Assembly: GCA_018816765.1 (NCBI GenBank)
Contig: JAHIUX010000002.1
Location: 1-40,156, forward strand
Source of the DNA: Bacteroidota bacterium
Lineage (GTDB): Bacteria; Bacteroidota; Bacteroidia; Bacteroidales; F082
Direction: 5' to 3'
Length of the DNA: 40,156 nucleotides
A program made the translations under genes and the position numbers. Below are positions 1-7,377 of the stretch, one piece after another (within the stretch, counting starts at the first letter, position 1; each line of letters starts with the position of its first letter). The notes below the pieces were generated by a model. That model had not been told where the DNA came from. It did not search any database and worked only from the letters and a program-made list of their open reading frames with translations.

Positions 1-190
1 CGAAATATTACAAATTCTGAGCATATCTCTACTGGACAAAACTCCTGTAAGAGAGATACTTACAAAGTGCAATTACAAAAATGTCAAAGAACAATATAGT
101 AATCAATTAATAATCAGTGGGTTTTAAGTGCCCACTACTGATTTCTTTTAACTGATTACACAACCAATTTCAGGTCCCGCAAGGACGATA
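1..190 (+). mobile_element. right end of an IS4-type insertion sequence, boundary unknown
   Basis: The transposase tail stops at 127 and an AT-rich noncoding stretch follows. An imperfect inverted repeat (AATCAGTGGG at 112-121 against CCCACTACTGATT at 131-143, with a two-base bulge) lies across the transposase stop and could be part of the element end. I could not identify the terminal inverted repeat or a target duplication because the left end is outside the window, so the right boundary given is only an upper guess. Confidence 0.4.
2..127 (+). CDS. IS4-type transposase, C-terminal fragment (runs in from left edge)
   Basis: An open frame enters from the window edge in frame 2 and ends at a TAA at 125-127, giving 41 residues. 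It begins EILQILSISLLDKTPV and continues with a lysine/asparagine-rich tail (NYKNVKEQYSNQL). I recognise this ending from memory as the C-terminus of the IS4-family transposases common in Bacteroidota, in which a YEILQILS(I/V)S(L/F)-DKTP block precedes the stop. Only the tail is visible, so the DDE catalytic core lies outside the window and intactness cannot be judged. The base composition is more AT-rich than the neighbouring core genes, as expected for an insertion sequence. The family call rests on recall of the motif, without a database search. Confidence 0.72.
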   Translation, partial: EILQILSISLLDKTPVREILTKCNYKNVKEQYSNQLIISGF

Positions 191-230
191 AACCGTTCTG
201 TCAATCGCTGACAGAACGGTTTTACTTTTT
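191..230 (+). terminator. intrinsic terminator
   Basis: A perfect 13-bp stem (191-203 with 209-221, core AACCGTTCTGTCA) closes a five-base loop and is followed by TTACTTTTTA on the plus strand. It lies upstream of lnt and probably terminates a transcript coming from the left, either that of the insertion sequence or that of the gene next to which it inserted. Confidence 0.8.
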
Positions 231-288
231 ATTTCATGCCGATGACATCTGTTAAGATTTTAAAATAAGGCGGAAAAAGTTTATGTCG

Positions 289-296
289 TAGCTTTG
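289..296 (+). promoter_or_regulatory. Bacteroidota-type -7 box upstream of lnt
   Basis: TAGCTTTG matches the TAnnTTTG -7 element and lies 23 bases before the lnt ATG. No convincing TTG at the -33 position was found, so this is a half-supported promoter. Confidence 0.45.
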
Positions 297-319
297 GGAA
301 ACACTTACAGTTGTCAGCA

Positions 320-1921
320 ATGCGCATTCCAGGCCCGAAACAATTACTGCTGTTTGGTTTACCATGCGTCAGCTCCATGTTGCTAAACCTGGGCTGGGGA
401 CCAAATGGGTATCCGGTATTGCTCTTTGTCGGGCTTGTGCCCATGTTGTGGCTCAACGGTAAAGTTGCCCAAGGCAGAGATGCCGCTTTTCTGGCCAGCA
501 TGTCCGGCTTTTTTCTGTTTCACCTGCTGGCCGGTTGGTGGATGTACAGTTCAACAGTTACAGGGAGTTTGATGGCGCAGCTGTTCAATGCTGCCTATAT
601 GACCGCGGTCATGTTGTTGTGGCGCCGCACAACGAAAACCTTTAATTCACCTTCAATCAGTTTGCTGGCCTTACTGGTATTTTGGCTTTCTTTCGAATTC
701 CTGCACCAGCATTGGGAGTTGTCGTGGCCTTGGTTTAACCTGGGAAACGGCTTGGCTTTTAAGCCTGAATGGATTCAATGGTACCGCTACACCGGCGTAA
801 CGGGAGGGACGGCCTGGCTGCTGCTGTCGAACTGGATGATTTATCAGCTGCTCGCTTTGCTTGAGAAAAATGCCACTAAGGCTCTGATTTTGCCATTGAT
901 GCTGTTGCTTATCCTGATTGGCGGACCAATTGGCATTTCCTATCAGCTTACTACGGCAGCTGATAAGGGTGAAGGAGTCACATTTATGGCGGTGCAACCC
1001 AACATCAATCCCCGGACTGAAAAATTCAACGGAATGACTGAGGTACAGCAAATTGAGAAAATGATAAGGCTGATTGAACAGGGGATCACCCCAGAAGTCA
1101 GTTTGCTGATCCTGCCCGAAACGGTGCTTACACAGGCGGTGGATGAGGATAGCCTGGAGCAGTCCGTTTCACTGAATTCCTTATTGAGAGCCATTGAAGC
1201 TTATCCTGAATCATCCCTTTTTCTCGGTGCATTCACACGCAAAAAAGCTGAAAAAGCGACCGAAGATGCTGATGCAGTTATTCAGGTTGAAAATCCCTAT
1301 GTATTGTACAATTCGGCCTTGTTGTGCAACAAAGATGCGTTCCAGGTGTACCACAAATCGAAACTGGTTCCCCTTGTCGAAAAGCAGCCATTTTACAGCC
1401 TGATGAAGCCTTTCCAATCCATGATTGAGCGATCAGGTGGTTTTTTCGGAAGGTATGGTGTCCATGGTGAGACACGCACATTTACCTTGAATAAATCAAC
1501 GCAAATTGCACCGGTGATCTGTTTCGAGTCGGTTTACGGCAGCCTTAGTGCTGATCAGGCTGTGGAGGGTGCTGACTTTATTGTGCTCATCACAAATGAT
1601 GGTTGGTGGGATACTCCGGGTGGATATCAACAGCACCTGGCCTACGCCCGGCTCCGTTGCATCGAAACCGGCCGGTGGATGGTGAGGGTGGCCAACACCG
1701 GCATCACTGCCCTTATCAATCCTAAAGGGGAAATCGTTAACAGCACCTTCTACGGAAAAGAAGCAGTCCTTAAAGGCGTTGTTTTCAGGCGCGATGAAAT
1801 GACCTTTTATGCATCCCATGGTGATTTCATTGGCAATGCCGCCCTGTACCTTGCCGGACTAATTCTTATCATTCACTTAATCAATAAGTTGAACGTTTTT
1901 CGAAGGATCAAAACGCCCTGA
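320..1921 (+). CDS. lnt: apolipoprotein N-acyltransferase
   Basis: Lnt transfers the third acyl chain to the N-terminal cysteine of lipoproteins in the inner membrane. The protein has about 533 residues, in the usual range. The first roughly 210 residues form hydrophobic membrane segments; a nitrilase-type domain follows from about residue 220, and a last membrane segment lies at the C-terminus. The catalytic triad is visible: Glu267 in LPETVL, Lys346 in YHKSKLVP and Cys401 in VICFESVYG. An open frame extends to a TTG at 311, but I chose the ATG at 320 because it gives the expected MRIPGPKQ start and better spacing from the -7 box at 289. It is a single gene between the insertion-sequence end and the next operon. 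Several lipoproteins encoded in this window would be its substrates. Confidence 0.95.
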   Translation: MRIPGPKQLLLFGLPCVSSMLLNLGWGPNGYPVLLFVGLVPMLWLNGKVAQGRDAAFLASMSGFFLFHLLAGWWMYSSTVTGSLMAQLFNAAYMTAVMLLWRRTTKTFNSPSISLLALLVFWLSFEFLHQHWELSWPWFNLGNGLAFKPEWIQWYRYTGVTGGTAWLLLSNWMIYQLLALLEKNATKALILPLMLLLILIGGPIGISYQLTTAADKGEGVTFMAVQPNINPRTEKFNGMTEVQQIEKMIRLIEQGITPEVSLLILPETVLTQAVDEDSLEQSVSLNSLLRAIEAYPESSLFLGAFTRKKAEKATEDADAVIQVENPYVLYNSALLCNKDAFQVYHKSKLVPLVEKQPFYSLMKPFQSMIERSGGFFGRYGVHGETRTFTLNKSTQIAPVICFESVYGSLSADQAVEGADFIVLITNDGWWDTPGGYQQHLAYARLRCIETGRWMVRVANTGITALINPKGEIVNSTFYGKEAVLKGVVFRRDEMTFYASHGDFIGNAALYLAGLILIIHLINKLNVFRRIKTP

Positions 1922-1925
1922 ATAA

Positions 1926-1942
1926 TTTAGAATGATTCTAAA
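1926..1942. promoter_or_regulatory. perfect 8-1-8 palindrome, possible operator
   Basis: TTTAGAATGATTCTAAA is a perfect dyad with a single central base, starting five bases after the lnt stop. Its core TTAGAAT-N-ATTCTAA has the 7-1-7 geometry of Fur-family boxes (PerR-type consensus TTATAAT-N-ATTATAA). It lies about 130 bases upstream of the next gene. No regulator is encoded nearby. A weak terminator for lnt is an alternative, but there is no T-run directly after it. Confidence 0.4.
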
Positions 1943-1950
1943 ATATTGAT

Positions 1951-1967
1951 AATCAAAATATTTGATT
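1951..1967. promoter_or_regulatory. second perfect palindrome, 7-3-7
   Basis: AATCAAAATATTTGATT is a perfect 7-bp inverted repeat around ATA, centred 25 bases from the previous dyad. A one-mismatch -7 box (TAATTTTA, 1978-1985) follows 10 bases further on, so both dyads would lie where a repressor or activator of the following operon could bind. The region is AT-rich, which raises the chance of random palindromes. Confidence 0.35.
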
Positions 1968-2071
1968 GTTTATTCCTTAATTTTAGTAGTCCTATTCTGG
2001 TAGTTTCATAAGGAAATCATTCTTTGTCTTATGAATTGATATTCAATCATTTTCATTTAAATTCCTCTAAA

Positions 2072-2569
2072 ATGAAAAAATTGCTTCCTTTATTCGTGTT
2101 GTTGTTTTTGGTCCAGACAGCCTGGTGCAGCACCGATACCACCATCAGCCAGGCACGAACAACCCGCCACCTTCGTCTTGAGGAGGTATTGCAAAAAGAG
2201 CCGGGAAAAACCCATCCGTTTTTCGTGGCTTTCGAAGGATTGGGGGTGGGTAAAACCAGGGCTGCCTATTACCTGAATGCAGTGGTAGCCGACAGCCTCA
2301 TCGTTTCCGACAAGCTGACACCAAACTTCTGGAGACGCTTAGGCTACCAGTCAGTAAATGTGCTTAAGCTTTCAGGACGCAGTCCGCAGCTTGGTATGGC
2401 ACTACTCAGCCCCATTTTCATCATTGCTTTTCTGATTTTCAGCCTGCCATTTTTATTTAAACTCGTCATCCTTTTACCGGATATCAACCCTGTGGCCAGA
2501 CCCGGAAACGATCCGGCTGTAGCTGATGGAGACGATGAATCAGCGCAGGAGGAAGATCCGGCTGTTTAA
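2072..2569 (+). CDS. small membrane protein of unknown function
   Basis: I do not recognise a family. The frame can be opened at a TTG (2024), but the ATG at 2072 begins a clean signal peptide (MKKLLPLFVLLFLVQ, cleavage near TAWCS), so I use that start; the product is then 165 residues. The mature part has a soluble region of about 85 residues containing GLGVGKTRAAYYLNAV. One strong membrane segment follows at about residues 110-135 (PIFIIAFLIFSLPFLFKLVIL), then a short acidic tail rich in Asp, Glu, Pro and Ala. The predicted topology is therefore a secreted N-domain, one membrane pass and a cytoplasmic acidic tail. GVGKT resembles part of a P-loop but has no surrounding nucleotide-binding fold. 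It is 42 bases upstream of the ten-CxxC protein on the same strand and probably in the same transcript, so the two may act together. Confidence 0.65.
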   Translation: MKKLLPLFVLLFLVQTAWCSTDTTISQARTTRHLRLEEVLQKEPGKTHPFFVAFEGLGVGKTRAAYYLNAVVADSLIVSDKLTPNFWRRLGYQSVNVLKLSGRSPQLGMALLSPIFIIAFLIFSLPFLFKLVILLPDINPVARPGNDPAVADGDDESAQEEDPAV

Positions 2570-2611
2570 GCTGCAGTCAGCATTTGAGTGAACAATTAAT
2601 ATGGTGAACCG

Positions 2612-4426
2612 ATGAAAGAGAAGTTTATTTACGAAGAAAAAGAAATTGGAAACAGTCAGTTGGAAGCGGCTTTCAGAAAGCGCATTAATAGTTGGGCAGA
2701 CAGTGTGCCACACCATCCTTATAAAAACCTGGGTGATAAGATCAAGGTAAATGCCATTTACTACAAGCCGGCGTATCCCATTCGTGTGCGTAGCCAGTAT
2801 GAAGAAAGGGGCCGGCACGAGGGGCATGAGCCATATACCGGGCAAAACATCCCGGCAAGGACGCTGTTTAAGCTCACCGATTTCAATTCGTGGGATATTG
2901 GCCTTCCTGAGGTGAAGCAATTCACGGACAACACAACCAATTACATTGTCAGTGGCTCACAGCACATCGAAAACTGCCACCATTGTGGTGCCAAGGGCTG
3001 GATCACCTGCATCAGGTGCAGCGGTGCTAAAATTGTAACATGCACCTCGTGTGCTGGAGCAGGGAGCTTGCGGTGTACCTCTTGTGGGGGCTCCGGATCA
3101 AACAGCTGCAGCTCGTGTGGAGGCCGTGGCTCCAAATCGCGGCAGATTTCGCGTAGCGAACAGGTGTGGGTGCCACAAAGCGGCAGTTCGGGTGGTGGCT
3201 ACTACCAGACAAAAACAACCTATCAAACGGTGAATGAGAGTTGCAGCTCGTGCGGAGGCAGTGGGAGAAGGACGTGCGGAGGTTGCGGAGGCAGCGGAAA
3301 AGTAACTTGCCATACTTGCAGTGGGCGTGGAAAAATTACCTGCCCGATGTGCAGTGGATCGGGTCGCAATACCTGTCCTACCTGTCAGGGACATATGCGG
3401 CTGATGCACCATTTTTATGTGAAACGCGAGTTGAGCTATACCAACCAGGCAACCTGTGTCATCCATGGGGAGGTGTACGACCGCTTCCCTCAGTTTCTCG
3501 ATGAATACGAAAGCTATGAGTCGTACAATGTGCTGCGTGTAAACAAACCGAAACTCGAAACAGGTCAGCTACCCGAAGGCAATCACCTGAACAAATTCGT
3601 TGATGAATACCTCGTTAAGGCGCACAAAGCCAAAACCGATATCCACACCATGCAGTTCCAGCAACTCGATGTTGACAGAATCGACAGCTGGGAGTTGCAT
3701 TACAGCTTCAAAGGGAAAGACTATGTGATGCTGTTTCATGGGAGCACCTACGAAATTGTGCCGGGGCTGAGCCCGATCTATGAAGTTTCGTTAAGTTACT
3801 GGAAAAGTGGGGTTGCGGCGGCCAAAGCCCGGATGTATACCCGTGCCAGGCGTATGCTGATGAAGGCTTCAAACATAGGCACCTATGAAATTCAGGAAGA
3901 AGTTGATGCAGCCCTTGATGCTGTCGTCGAAAAAATTGACGATTCTTTCCGCTTTGGTACCAGCATTGCCACCTGGCTCATGGCCTTCTTTGGTAGCTTT
4001 GTGGTGTACCGCTATTTCAGCGAAGTGAACCTTGTGCTCGATTATGCTGGCTTTATCAACAGGCCTGGCAGTCTCCTCTACGACTATCATGCATGGTCGC
4101 AGACCCTTGCTTTTGCGCTTACAGTGTTCTTCCTGCGCAAATGGATCTGGCGCCAGTGTCAGCGCTTTGGTGAGGCCATACCCAGCGTGATTTTACGCAT
4201 TGGAATATCCTTTCTATTCACGGTTGTTGTTGCTGCCCTGGTGTTTGGCTTACAGGGGCTGCTGAACTACACCGGCATCACCATCCTGATCACCCTGATC
4301 GGCTGGATGCTGACCTGGGCGTTCAAAATCCTGCTGATTGTCATTGTACTGGCGGTAAAACTGGCCATCTGGCTGGGGAAAATGATCTGGGGGATATTGA
4401 AGTGGCTGGTGGGATTGTTCACTTGA
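2612..4426 (+). CDS. membrane protein with ten DnaJ-type CxxC zinc-binding motifs
   Basis: The protein has 604 residues. The N-terminal 120 residues have no motif I recognise. Residues 122-258 hold ten CxxC motifs, most followed by Gly/Ser-Gly as in the CxxCxGxG repeats of DnaJ. They fall into two blocks of five, separated by about 40 residues rich in Ser, Gly, Gln, Tyr and Thr. A mixed soluble region follows to about residue 445, then four or five hydrophobic segments to the end (about 450-470, 495-515, 528-553 and 560-600). DnaJ carries only four such motifs, binding two zinc ions, and has neither a J-domain-free architecture nor membrane segments like these. No J domain (HPD) is present here, so this is not a DnaJ. 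The start ATG at 2612 follows the upstream gene by 42 bases. Function is unknown; a zinc-dependent membrane-anchored binding or chaperone-like role is only inference. Confidence 0.75.
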   Translation: MKEKFIYEEKEIGNSQLEAAFRKRINSWADSVPHHPYKNLGDKIKVNAIYYKPAYPIRVRSQYEERGRHEGHEPYTGQNIPARTLFKLTDFNSWDIGLPEVKQFTDNTTNYIVSGSQHIENCHHCGAKGWITCIRCSGAKIVTCTSCAGAGSLRCTSCGGSGSNSCSSCGGRGSKSRQISRSEQVWVPQSGSSGGGYYQTKTTYQTVNESCSSCGGSGRRTCGGCGGSGKVTCHTCSGRGKITCPMCSGSGRNTCPTCQGHMRLMHHFYVKRELSYTNQATCVIHGEVYDRFPQFLDEYESYESYNVLRVNKPKLETGQLPEGNHLNKFVDEYLVKAHKAKTDIHTMQFQQLDVDRIDSWELHYSFKGKDYVMLFHGSTYEIVPGLSPIYEVSLSYWKSGVAAAKARMYTRARRMLMKASNIGTYEIQEEVDAALDAVVEKIDDSFRFGTSIATWLMAFFGSFVVYRYFSEVNLVLDYAGFINRPGSLLYDYHAWSQTLAFALTVFFLRKWIWRQCQRFGEAIPSVILRIGISFLFTVVVAALVFGLQGLLNYTGITILITLIGWMLTWAFKILLIVIVLAVKLAIWLGKMIWGILKWLVGLFT

Positions 4427-4503
4427 TTGCTTTAGTAAGAAAGGAGTAAGCTGGCAGGTTTCAGCAAATCACTTCACTTCAGCAGCCATTGCAACGAAAA
4501 GCC

Positions 4504-6609
4504 TTAAGGAAACACAAACCCATCGGGAATGCATATGGTCACCCTGGTACCTGAGGCATTGCCATCTGCGTCGTACTGGTCGACAAAGGTTTCGGTGATG
4601 GGGCGCTTGTTGCCATTGTTGAGTACGCTGTAATACTGTTTCATGATGCTCAGGCCAACGCCCGTTGAGCTTGAACCATTATTTTTGGCCTGTTTCCTGC
4701 CCACACCATTGTCGATGATGCTGATCTCGAGCCCCTCATCGCCGTGCCGCACCTTCACCTGAATAAACCCACCTCCATTTTCTTTTGGCAATAGCCCATG
4801 CTTAAGGGCATTTTCAACATAAGTCTGCACCACCATCTTTGGCACGTTCTGTGTCTTGTCGATGTCATCGGCCACATCAAGGTTGAAAGTGAATGCTTCA
4901 CCATAGCGCGATTGCTGCAATTCAATATAGTTCTGCATAAAATCCAATTCCTCTTTCAGTGAACGGCAGATTTTGTCTGCCGAATGGATGGTGGCCCTGA
5001 TCATTTTTGAAAACTTCATCAGCATATCATACGATTGCTGACTTTTATTCTGCAGAATAACCGATCCAATGGTATTCAGTACGTTAAAAGTGAAATGCGG
5101 ATCCATCTGGTTTTGCAGCGAAATCAATTGCATTTCGGTCAGCTTTCTTTCTGTCTCATATTTTTTCCTTAGCTGAATGTATTGTATGCGCCGGATCAGC
5201 AGGATGAAGGCAAAAACAAGGCTATACACCAACAAATAGATAGGGTAGCGCCAATAAACCATCGGATTAAACGCATACTCATACGTATAAAACCTGTTGT
5301 TTACCTGTATGCCAAGCTGTGGAGGAAGGTTGTTGCGTAGAATATTTGATGGTGTTGCAGGTGAAGAAGTTGGTAATGTAATGAACGATACCGGGTGCTG
5401 AAGATTCTGTCTCAGAATGACAAACTGCCCAGGTTTATTGCCTGAAAGCAACAATTCCAGCTCTCCATCCTGATCCGCATCGGTAAACTGGACCGGTAAA
5501 ATATTGTTGGTGTATAGCCTGGTGCTGCCAAGCAAATCCAGCTCCCCGTCAAGCAAGCTAACCGTCTGGTCATTTTTAATGACACACATTCTGCTCAGAC
5601 CATGAATGGTTTGGAAGTTCATGATCGTTTGACAATATTCAGAGGAATTCTCAAGGATCTTTTCCTCAAGCACCTCTCCACCTGCATCGCGGATTTGAAG
5701 GAGCAAATCCGGCTTATTGTCTTGGCCCTCATAACGTATAATTGTCACCAACCGTGTTCCCTGGTTTGTCTTGACCGGAAATGCCTGACAGGAGGCATAA
5801 TCACCTGAAAATTTGATGGGGGCAAAGCGGAAACTGAGGTCATGGTTGAGTACAATCAGGTAAGCGGCATGATCGTGCATAATGTCCAGGGTGTCTTTAT
5901 AGTTGGCTGAGGCATAATTGGATACACAAAGTTCGGGTCTCCCGTCAGCATCAAGATCATCGATCTGCAGGTCACTGCAAAAAGCACCCAATTCGACTGA
6001 AGTGAATACATGGTCATGCTGAATATCGTAGGCTACCACCCGCCGTGGCACAAGCCCAAATCCTGCAGAGTTAACACAAACCACTTCCTTAATGCCGTCG
6101 CCGGTTAAATCGGCAAGCTGTGGGGAGAAAACAGCAAAGAGATTTGTACCTGAAGTTGGAAGTTCAACCAGAAAACGCTCAGAAAACATTAGTTTACCCG
6201 TCTGCCGTATGTCAATTCCATTGATGAACAGTGAGTCATTCCGCGCCACCAACGGAAAGATTTCCTTAATTCCGTCATTATTGTAGTCCCCGAGGGCGTA
6301 GCGCTTTCCATCGGGGGCATAATTGCCATCGAAATTCCACTGGTCTACCACGCCAAATTGATTAAACACAGTAAGGAAAGCACGATTATCTGCATTTCCA
6401 CTATTAATAATTTCGGAGTTTCCGTCCTGGTCGATGTCGTGGTATTCGCGGATGTTATCCCCTTTTAAGATGATCTCATTAACCGGACGAATGGTATATT
6501 TTTGAAAGAAATCGGGGAGCAACAAACAAATAAGCACGGCAATCACTAGTGCCTGAGTAATCGGATGCATTAGCAAATTGACAGCATATATGGCGAAAGG
6601 CCCCTTCAT
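4504..6609 (-). CDS. LytS-family sensor histidine kinase with FG-GAP/VCBS-like sensor repeats
   Basis: About 701 residues. A membrane segment near residues 15-32 is followed by a long extracytoplasmic region of about 400 residues with at least five acidic D-x-D/N-x-D-G motifs (HDIDQDGNSEI, DYNNDGIKEI, LTGDGIKEV, LDADGRPEL, ADQDGELEL). These motifs are typical calcium-binding loops of FG-GAP/VCBS beta-propeller repeats. A second membrane segment (YPIYLLVYSLVFAFILLI) leads to a His_kinase domain (PF06580 type) with the phospho-acceptor His505 in QMDPHFTFN, then an HATPase domain with DNGVGRKQ and GVGLSIMKQYY. The frame extends upstream to 6810, but the ATG at 6609 (MKGPFAIY) places the first membrane segment correctly and avoids overlap with the divergent lipocalin gene. 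No LytTR response regulator is adjacent or anywhere in the window, so its partner is elsewhere. It converges on the ten-CxxC gene with a 77-base gap. Confidence 0.88.
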   Translation of the reverse strand: MKGPFAIYAVNLLMHPITQALVIAVLICLLLPDFFQKYTIRPVNEIILKGDNIREYHDIDQDGNSEIINSGNADNRAFLTVFNQFGVVDQWNFDGNYAPDGKRYALGDYNNDGIKEIFPLVARNDSLFINGIDIRQTGKLMFSERFLVELPTSGTNLFAVFSPQLADLTGDGIKEVVCVNSAGFGLVPRRVVAYDIQHDHVFTSVELGAFCSDLQIDDLDADGRPELCVSNYASANYKDTLDIMHDHAAYLIVLNHDLSFRFAPIKFSGDYASCQAFPVKTNQGTRLVTIIRYEGQDNKPDLLLQIRDAGGEVLEEKILENSSEYCQTIMNFQTIHGLSRMCVIKNDQTVSLLDGELDLLGSTRLYTNNILPVQFTDADQDGELELLLSGNKPGQFVILRQNLQHPVSFITLPTSSPATPSNILRNNLPPQLGIQVNNRFYTYEYAFNPMVYWRYPIYLLVYSLVFAFILLIRRIQYIQLRKKYETERKLTEMQLISLQNQMDPHFTFNVLNTIGSVILQNKSQQSYDMLMKFSKMIRATIHSADKICRSLKEELDFMQNYIELQQSRYGEAFTFNLDVADDIDKTQNVPKMVVQTYVENALKHGLLPKENGGGFIQVKVRHGDEGLEISIIDNGVGRKQAKNNGSSSTGVGLSIMKQYYSVLNNGNKRPITETFVDQYDADGNASGTRVTICIPDGFVFP

Positions 6610-6745
6610 AACAGTTTTCTTGCAATAAAAACCGATTAAGTATTGCGTATAAACCCTTAACTTTGAGCTGAGATTTGACGAATATACACATTTTATCAAA
6701 TGCATCAGCAAATGTGAGTTACTTAACCATATTTTATTCGTTTTC

Positions 6746-7324
6746 ATGCAATCAAATAAAGTCATTATGATTCGGTCATCATTTAAACACCTGCTAATCT
6801 TCTCAATCATGATACTTATGGCATTATTTACCGGCTCCTGTGCCTCATCAGGGAAAGTGAAAGAAAAAATGATTGTCAGTCAGGTTGATCTGAACCGTTA
6901 TGCAGGTAAATGGTATGAGATTGCCCGTTTTCCGCACCGCTTCGAGAAGGACCTTGTTGGGGTGACGGCTACCTACAAGCTGCTCGAAAACGGCAGGATC
7001 GAAGTCATCAACAGAGGGCACAAACACACCCTCGATGGACCGGAGAAGACGGCCGTTGGGAAAGCCAAACTGGCCGATCCGGCGCAAACAGGATGGCTGA
7101 AGGTGTCGTTTTTCTGGATCTTTTATGCTGACTACCTTATCCTCGAACTGGACACCAAAGATTATCAGTACGCGCTCATTGGCAGCACCACGGATGATTA
7201 CCTGTGGGTATTGAGCCGCACGCCACAGATGAATCAGCAGACTTACGAAATACTGGTGGACAAAGCCGCCCAAAGGGGTCACGACACCTCGAAACTGCTG
7301 CTGGTTCCCCAGCCTGCTGAGTAG
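6746..7324 (+). CDS. blc: outer-membrane lipocalin, Blc family
   Basis: A bacterial lipocalin lipoprotein that binds hydrophobic ligands such as lysophospholipids or fatty acids at the envelope. The sequence shows a signal peptide ending in a lipobox-like LFTGSC. The mature protein has the lipocalin GxW motif (GKWYEIARFPHRFEK), a central ATYKLLENGRIEV strand pair, and the family's late block YLWVLSRTPQM. The length (192 residues) fits Blc. ATG codons at 6746 and 6767 (MIRSSFKH) are both possible; the second gives a more typical short signal peptide, and I keep the longer form with doubt. It is divergent from the LytS-type kinase and 53 bases upstream of the TPR lipoprotein, which has its own -7 box. 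Confidence 0.9.
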   Translation: MQSNKVIMIRSSFKHLLIFSIMILMALFTGSCASSGKVKEKMIVSQVDLNRYAGKWYEIARFPHRFEKDLVGVTATYKLLENGRIEVINRGHKHTLDGPEKTAVGKAKLADPAQTGWLKVSFFWIFYADYLILELDTKDYQYALIGSTTDDYLWVLSRTPQMNQQTYEILVDKAAQRGHDTSKLLLVPQPAE

Positions 7325-7364
7325 CCTGCCCTGAAGACAGGTCAATCAATTAACAGAAAACCGC

Positions 7365-7372
7365 TACCTTTG
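7365..7372 (+). promoter_or_regulatory. -7 box directly before the TPR lipoprotein gene
   Basis: TACCTTTG matches TAnnTTTG exactly and ends only five bases before the ATG at 7378. If used, transcription would start at or next to the start codon, giving a leaderless or nearly leaderless mRNA. No clear -33 TTG is seen. Confidence 0.5.
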
Positions 7373-7377
7373 CCGCC

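Noticed and set aside
311-319. TTG start for lnt three codons upstream of the ATG
   Set aside because: The ATG at 320 is stronger, gives the same protein otherwise, and fits the -7 box at least as well.
2612-4426. DnaJ chaperone identity for the ten-CxxC protein
   Set aside because: There is no J domain with an HPD motif, the number of CxxC motifs is ten rather than four, and the C-terminus is a membrane domain.
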